From UBA5976 sp037137575 (lineage in GTDB: Bacteria; Actinomycetota; Actinomycetes; S36-B12; UBA5976): a DNA stretch of 16,306 nucleotides. Below, piece by piece: positions 14,625 through 16,306 of the stretch. Where the stretch lies: positions 1 to 16,306 of the forward strand of contig JBAXKB010000023.1 in the NCBI GenBank assembly GCA_037137575.1, in the 5' to 3' direction. The notes below the pieces were generated by a model. It saw only the letters and a program-made list of their open reading frames with translations, did no database searches and was not told the origin of the DNA. The position numbers were made by a program, and so were the translations under genes. Positions within the stretch are counted from its first letter, which is position 1. Every line of letters starts with the position of its first letter.

Positions 14625-14809
14625 GCGCAGTTTGGGAATACACAGAGTTGAGTTTTGGTCGCACATCACAGCGTGGAGACGTAAAGGCGCATTTAACCCT
14701 TATGGCTGAAATTGATCGCTGGGAAATAGATCGAGTCCGCGTTTATACAGATGGAAGTCGCTGGGTTCGCCTTCGTCGCAAGGTTTATCGCTTACAACGC
14801 ACCGCTTAA
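14621..14809 (+). CDS. DUF5703-family small protein
   Basis: A 62-residue basic protein. ATG at 14621 overlaps the aldo/keto reductase stop by 4 nt. A longer same-frame opening from 14447 lies wholly inside the reductase gene and is rejected. The sequence WEYTELSFGRTSQRGDVKAHLT, WEIDRVRVYTDGSRWVRLRRKV fits the actinobacterial DUF5703 pattern: a WEY opening, a helix, then WEL/WEI-x-R-xx-x-YxDG-x-R-x-xx-LRRK. No function is known. It has no signal peptide or membrane segment. The C-terminal third is rich in Arg/Lys and might bind nucleic acid or phosphate (inference). Its stop overlaps the convergent M20 stop by 4 nt. (The first motif is quoted in two pieces with an internal break after SFGR.). 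Confidence 0.82.
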   Translation: MSAVWEYTELSFGRTSQRGDVKAHLTLMAEIDRWEIDRVRVYTDGSRWVRLRRKVYRLQRTA

Positions 14810-16125
14810 CTAAGTGCTACGAACTTCTCCATTACGCGCATCCCGAATTCAAGACCATCAACAGGCACACGCTCGTCCACGCCATGGAACATGGCTGCAA
14901 AATCGAGTTCTGGCGGCAGCAATAAAGGCAAAAACCCGTAGCAGTCGATGCCGAGCATACTGAACGCCTTTGCATCAGTTCCCCCGCTTACCGTGTACGG
15001 AACAGGCATGCCGAATGGATCTTCTGCGCGAATTGCAGCGTCCATTGCTTCAACGAGCTGACCTTCAAATGGCGCTTCCACCGCGATGTCATTAATAACG
15101 TCTTCGCGGTAAACACCTTCGGGTAACAGACGATCAATGTCACGCAGCAGATTCTCTTCAAAACCAGGTAAGAATCTGCCGTCAATCATGGCTGATGCCT
15201 CGCCGGGAATCACATTGTGCTTGTAACCCGCGTTCAACATTGTTGGGTTGGCGGTATTTGAGAGCGTCGCACCAATTATTCGGGCAATCGGACCTAGATG
15301 ACTTAGCAGTTCTTGCGGATCATCGATAGATAACTCGATTTCAAGTGCATCTGAAACCGACTTGATGAAATCGCGAACAGTTGGGGTTAGCAAAGTCTCG
15401 AATTTATGGTTGCCGACAGCTGCAACTGCTTCGGCAAGTTTGGTGACCGCGTTATCGTCATTCAAGAATGAGCCATGCCCTGCTGTTCCTTCGGCGCGCA
15501 GTTTCATCCACCGAATCCCTTTTTCGGCAGTCTGTACTAGGTATAGGCGCACATCCTCTTTGAGTGTGAGACTAAATCCGCCCACTTCACCAACTGCTTG
15601 TGAAACATTTTTAAACATGTCTTTACGATTTTCGGCAATCCAATGTGAGCCATGACGACTCCCGGCCTCTTCATCGGGCATAAATTGCAGCACGATATCG
15701 CGCGGCGGAACAATTCCATTGCGGGCCCAGAACCGACTCAGCGCAAGAATCATGCCAACGCCATCTTTCATGTCGACTGCGCCTCTACCCCATATGCAGC
15801 CATCATGAATCTCTGCGCCGAACGGATCGTATGTCCAGTCCCCTGCTGCAGCCGGCACCACATCCAGGTGACCATGAAGCATCAATGCTGGTCGGCTGGA
15901 ATCAGCCCCGGCGATTCGCGCGTAAACACCTTGACGCTTAGCGCTTGTCGTTTCATAGCGCTCTGCTTCAATTCCGGCTGACTGCAATGATGCCTGAACA
16001 TACTCAGCGGCTAGCGCTTCGCCTGGGCCGGATCCATCGCCGTAGTTAGACGTGTCGATCTTGATTAGGTCAGAAACAATCTGAACGACTTCGGAAGTTA
16101 AATCGGTGGTGTGCTCTGTAGACAT
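14806..16125 (-). CDS. M20-family metallopeptidase (dipeptidase/deacylase-like)
   Basis: A 439-residue cytosolic zinc peptidase of the M20/M25/M40 group. Metal ligands and catalytic residues are visible: LMLHGHLDVVPA gives His86 with Asp88; WGRGAVDMKDG gives bridging Asp118; PDEEAGS gives Glu152 (base) and Glu153; GE near Glu180 is the probable third-site ligand; FHGVDERVP gives His414. The dimerisation domain (about 200-325) starts with AEKGIRWMKLRAEGTAGHGS, in which His217 is conserved. It is close to the Rv2141c/DapE2-annotated group, but a DapE assignment is unsafe. Broad acyl-amino-acid or dipeptide hydrolysis is more likely. It is divergent from the tRNA-Leu gene across 95 bp. CAAACT 6 nt before its ATG resembles the leaderless -10 of mshC with one mismatch. 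Confidence 0.93.
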   Translation of the reverse strand: MSTEHTTDLTSEVVQIVSDLIKIDTSNYGDGSGPGEALAAEYVQASLQSAGIEAERYETTSAKRQGVYARIAGADSSRPALMLHGHLDVVPAAAGDWTYDPFGAEIHDGCIWGRGAVDMKDGVGMILALSRFWARNGIVPPRDIVLQFMPDEEAGSRHGSHWIAENRKDMFKNVSQAVGEVGGFSLTLKEDVRLYLVQTAEKGIRWMKLRAEGTAGHGSFLNDDNAVTKLAEAVAAVGNHKFETLLTPTVRDFIKSVSDALEIELSIDDPQELLSHLGPIARIIGATLSNTANPTMLNAGYKHNVIPGEASAMIDGRFLPGFEENLLRDIDRLLPEGVYREDVINDIAVEAPFEGQLVEAMDAAIRAEDPFGMPVPYTVSGGTDAKAFSMLGIDCYGFLPLLLPPELDFAAMFHGVDERVPVDGLEFGMRVMEKFVALS

Positions 16126-16131
16126 GACTCA

Positions 16132-16137
16132 AGTTTG
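16132..16137 (-). promoter_or_regulatory. Imperfect -10 element of the M20 gene
   Basis: Minus-strand CAAACT, then six bases (TGAGTC), then ATG at 16125. It differs from the mshC TAAACT only at the first base, and keeps the A and final T that matter most. No Shine-Dalgarno is seen, so a leaderless message is plausible. Confidence 0.35.
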
Positions 16138-16167
16138 GTGCATCGACGCATAAAAAGCATGCATTAT

Positions 16168-16196
16168 TTGAGTCAGTTCTGATTTGCAGGTATTCT
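16168..16196 (+). promoter_or_regulatory. Promoter of tRNA-Leu
   Basis: TTGAGT (16168-16173) and TATTCT (16191-16196) are separated by exactly 17 nt, near-consensus sigma-70-type boxes. Transcription would begin around 16203, about 18 nt before the mature tRNA 5' end, leaving a short leader for RNase P. Confidence 0.65.
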
Positions 16197-16220
16197 TGCC
16201 AAGTTGATTAAAACAGCCCA

Positions 16221-16304
16221 GTCCGGGTGGCGGAATCGGTAGACGCGCTAGCTTGAGGTGCTAGTCCCTGCAAGGGGATAGGGGTTCAAGTCCCCTCTCG
16301 GACA
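16221..16304 (+). tRNA. tRNA-Leu (anticodon GAG)
   Basis: A complete class II tRNA. Acceptor stem GTCCGGG pairs with CTCGGAC (16297-16303, one G-T pair), discriminator A at 16304. D arm GCG/CGC with loop containing CGGTAGA. Anticodon stem CTAGC (16248-16252) pairs with GCTAG (16260-16264), loop TTGAGGT, anticodon GAG at 16255-16257. It therefore reads CUC and CUU leucine codons. The long variable arm (TCCC/GGGGA) is typical of leucine tRNA. The T arm AGGGG-TTCAAGT-CCCCT is canonical. The bases after the discriminator are CA, so CCA appears not to be encoded and is added after transcription. Confidence 0.97.
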
Positions 16305-16306
16305 CA

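Noticed and set aside
16140..16165. GCATGCAT-like small palindrome in the M20/tRNA spacer
   Set aside because: Short and AT-rich; the match is within chance for this region and has no second copy nearby.
1..16306. Mobile element, prophage, CRISPR array or defence system
   Set aside because: No transposase, integrase, direct-repeat array, inverted terminal repeats or defence genes were seen. The whole window is housekeeping gene content in a conserved actinobacterial order, and no composition break was noticed by eye.

Overview
The window looks like chromosomal DNA from an actinobacterium. It carries a Pup-ligase locus (pafA, pup, dop, arc), a mycothiol gene (mshC), and families that are essentially actinobacterial (DUF3090, DUF5703, SCO1664-like, MSMEG_4193-like phosphomutase). 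Base composition is near half G+C by eye, low for the phylum. Genes are packed tightly: stop/start overlaps, convergent genes overlapping by 4 nt, no insertion sequences and no long gaps. That fits a streamlined lineage such as freshwater Nanopelagicales (acI) or a similar group, but this placement is inference and not proven from the window.

Layout. (1) 1-5798, minus strand: trmI - arc - dop - pup - pafA, then the start of a lipoprotein gene running off the left edge. This is the pupylation operon. No prcB/prcA (20S proteasome) genes sit between pup and pafA, where proteasome-bearing actinobacteria usually have them; only 2 nt separate the two genes. The ARC ATPase also lacks the C-terminal GQYL tail used to dock on the 20S core. 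(2) 5910-6752, plus: a PAC2-family gene divergent from the operon. (3) 6749-9502: divergent pgi and gnd, linking glycolysis and the oxidative pentose phosphate pathway. (4) 9549-12733: mshC and a kinase-like SCO1664 gene on plus, meeting DUF3090 and a histidine phosphatase on minus. (5) 12751-13593, minus: uppP for undecaprenyl phosphate recycling. (6) 13665-14809, plus: aldo/keto reductase and DUF5703. (7) 14806-16125, minus: M20 metallopeptidase. (8) 16221-16304, plus: tRNA-Leu(GAG).

How it works together. PafA attaches Pup to substrate lysines, Dop prepares Pup (it ends in GGQ and needs deamidation) and removes it, and ARC recognises Pup and unfolds the substrate. With no 20S genes here and no docking tail, the most economical reading is a proteasome-independent Pup system like that known in corynebacteria: ARC remodels or extracts pupylated proteins. 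The rest of the block resembles, from memory, the Rv2097c-Rv2141c region of Mycobacterium tuberculosis (pafA ... trmI ... PAC2 ... mshC, SCO1664-like, DUF3090, phosphomutase, uppP ... M20), in condensed form with pgi/gnd present.

A recurrent regulatory pattern is visible. Four genes have a TAnnnT hexamer exactly 6 nt before the start codon (lipoprotein, mshC, phosphomutase, aldo/keto reductase), and the M20 gene has a one-mismatch version. This is the geometry expected for leaderless transcripts.
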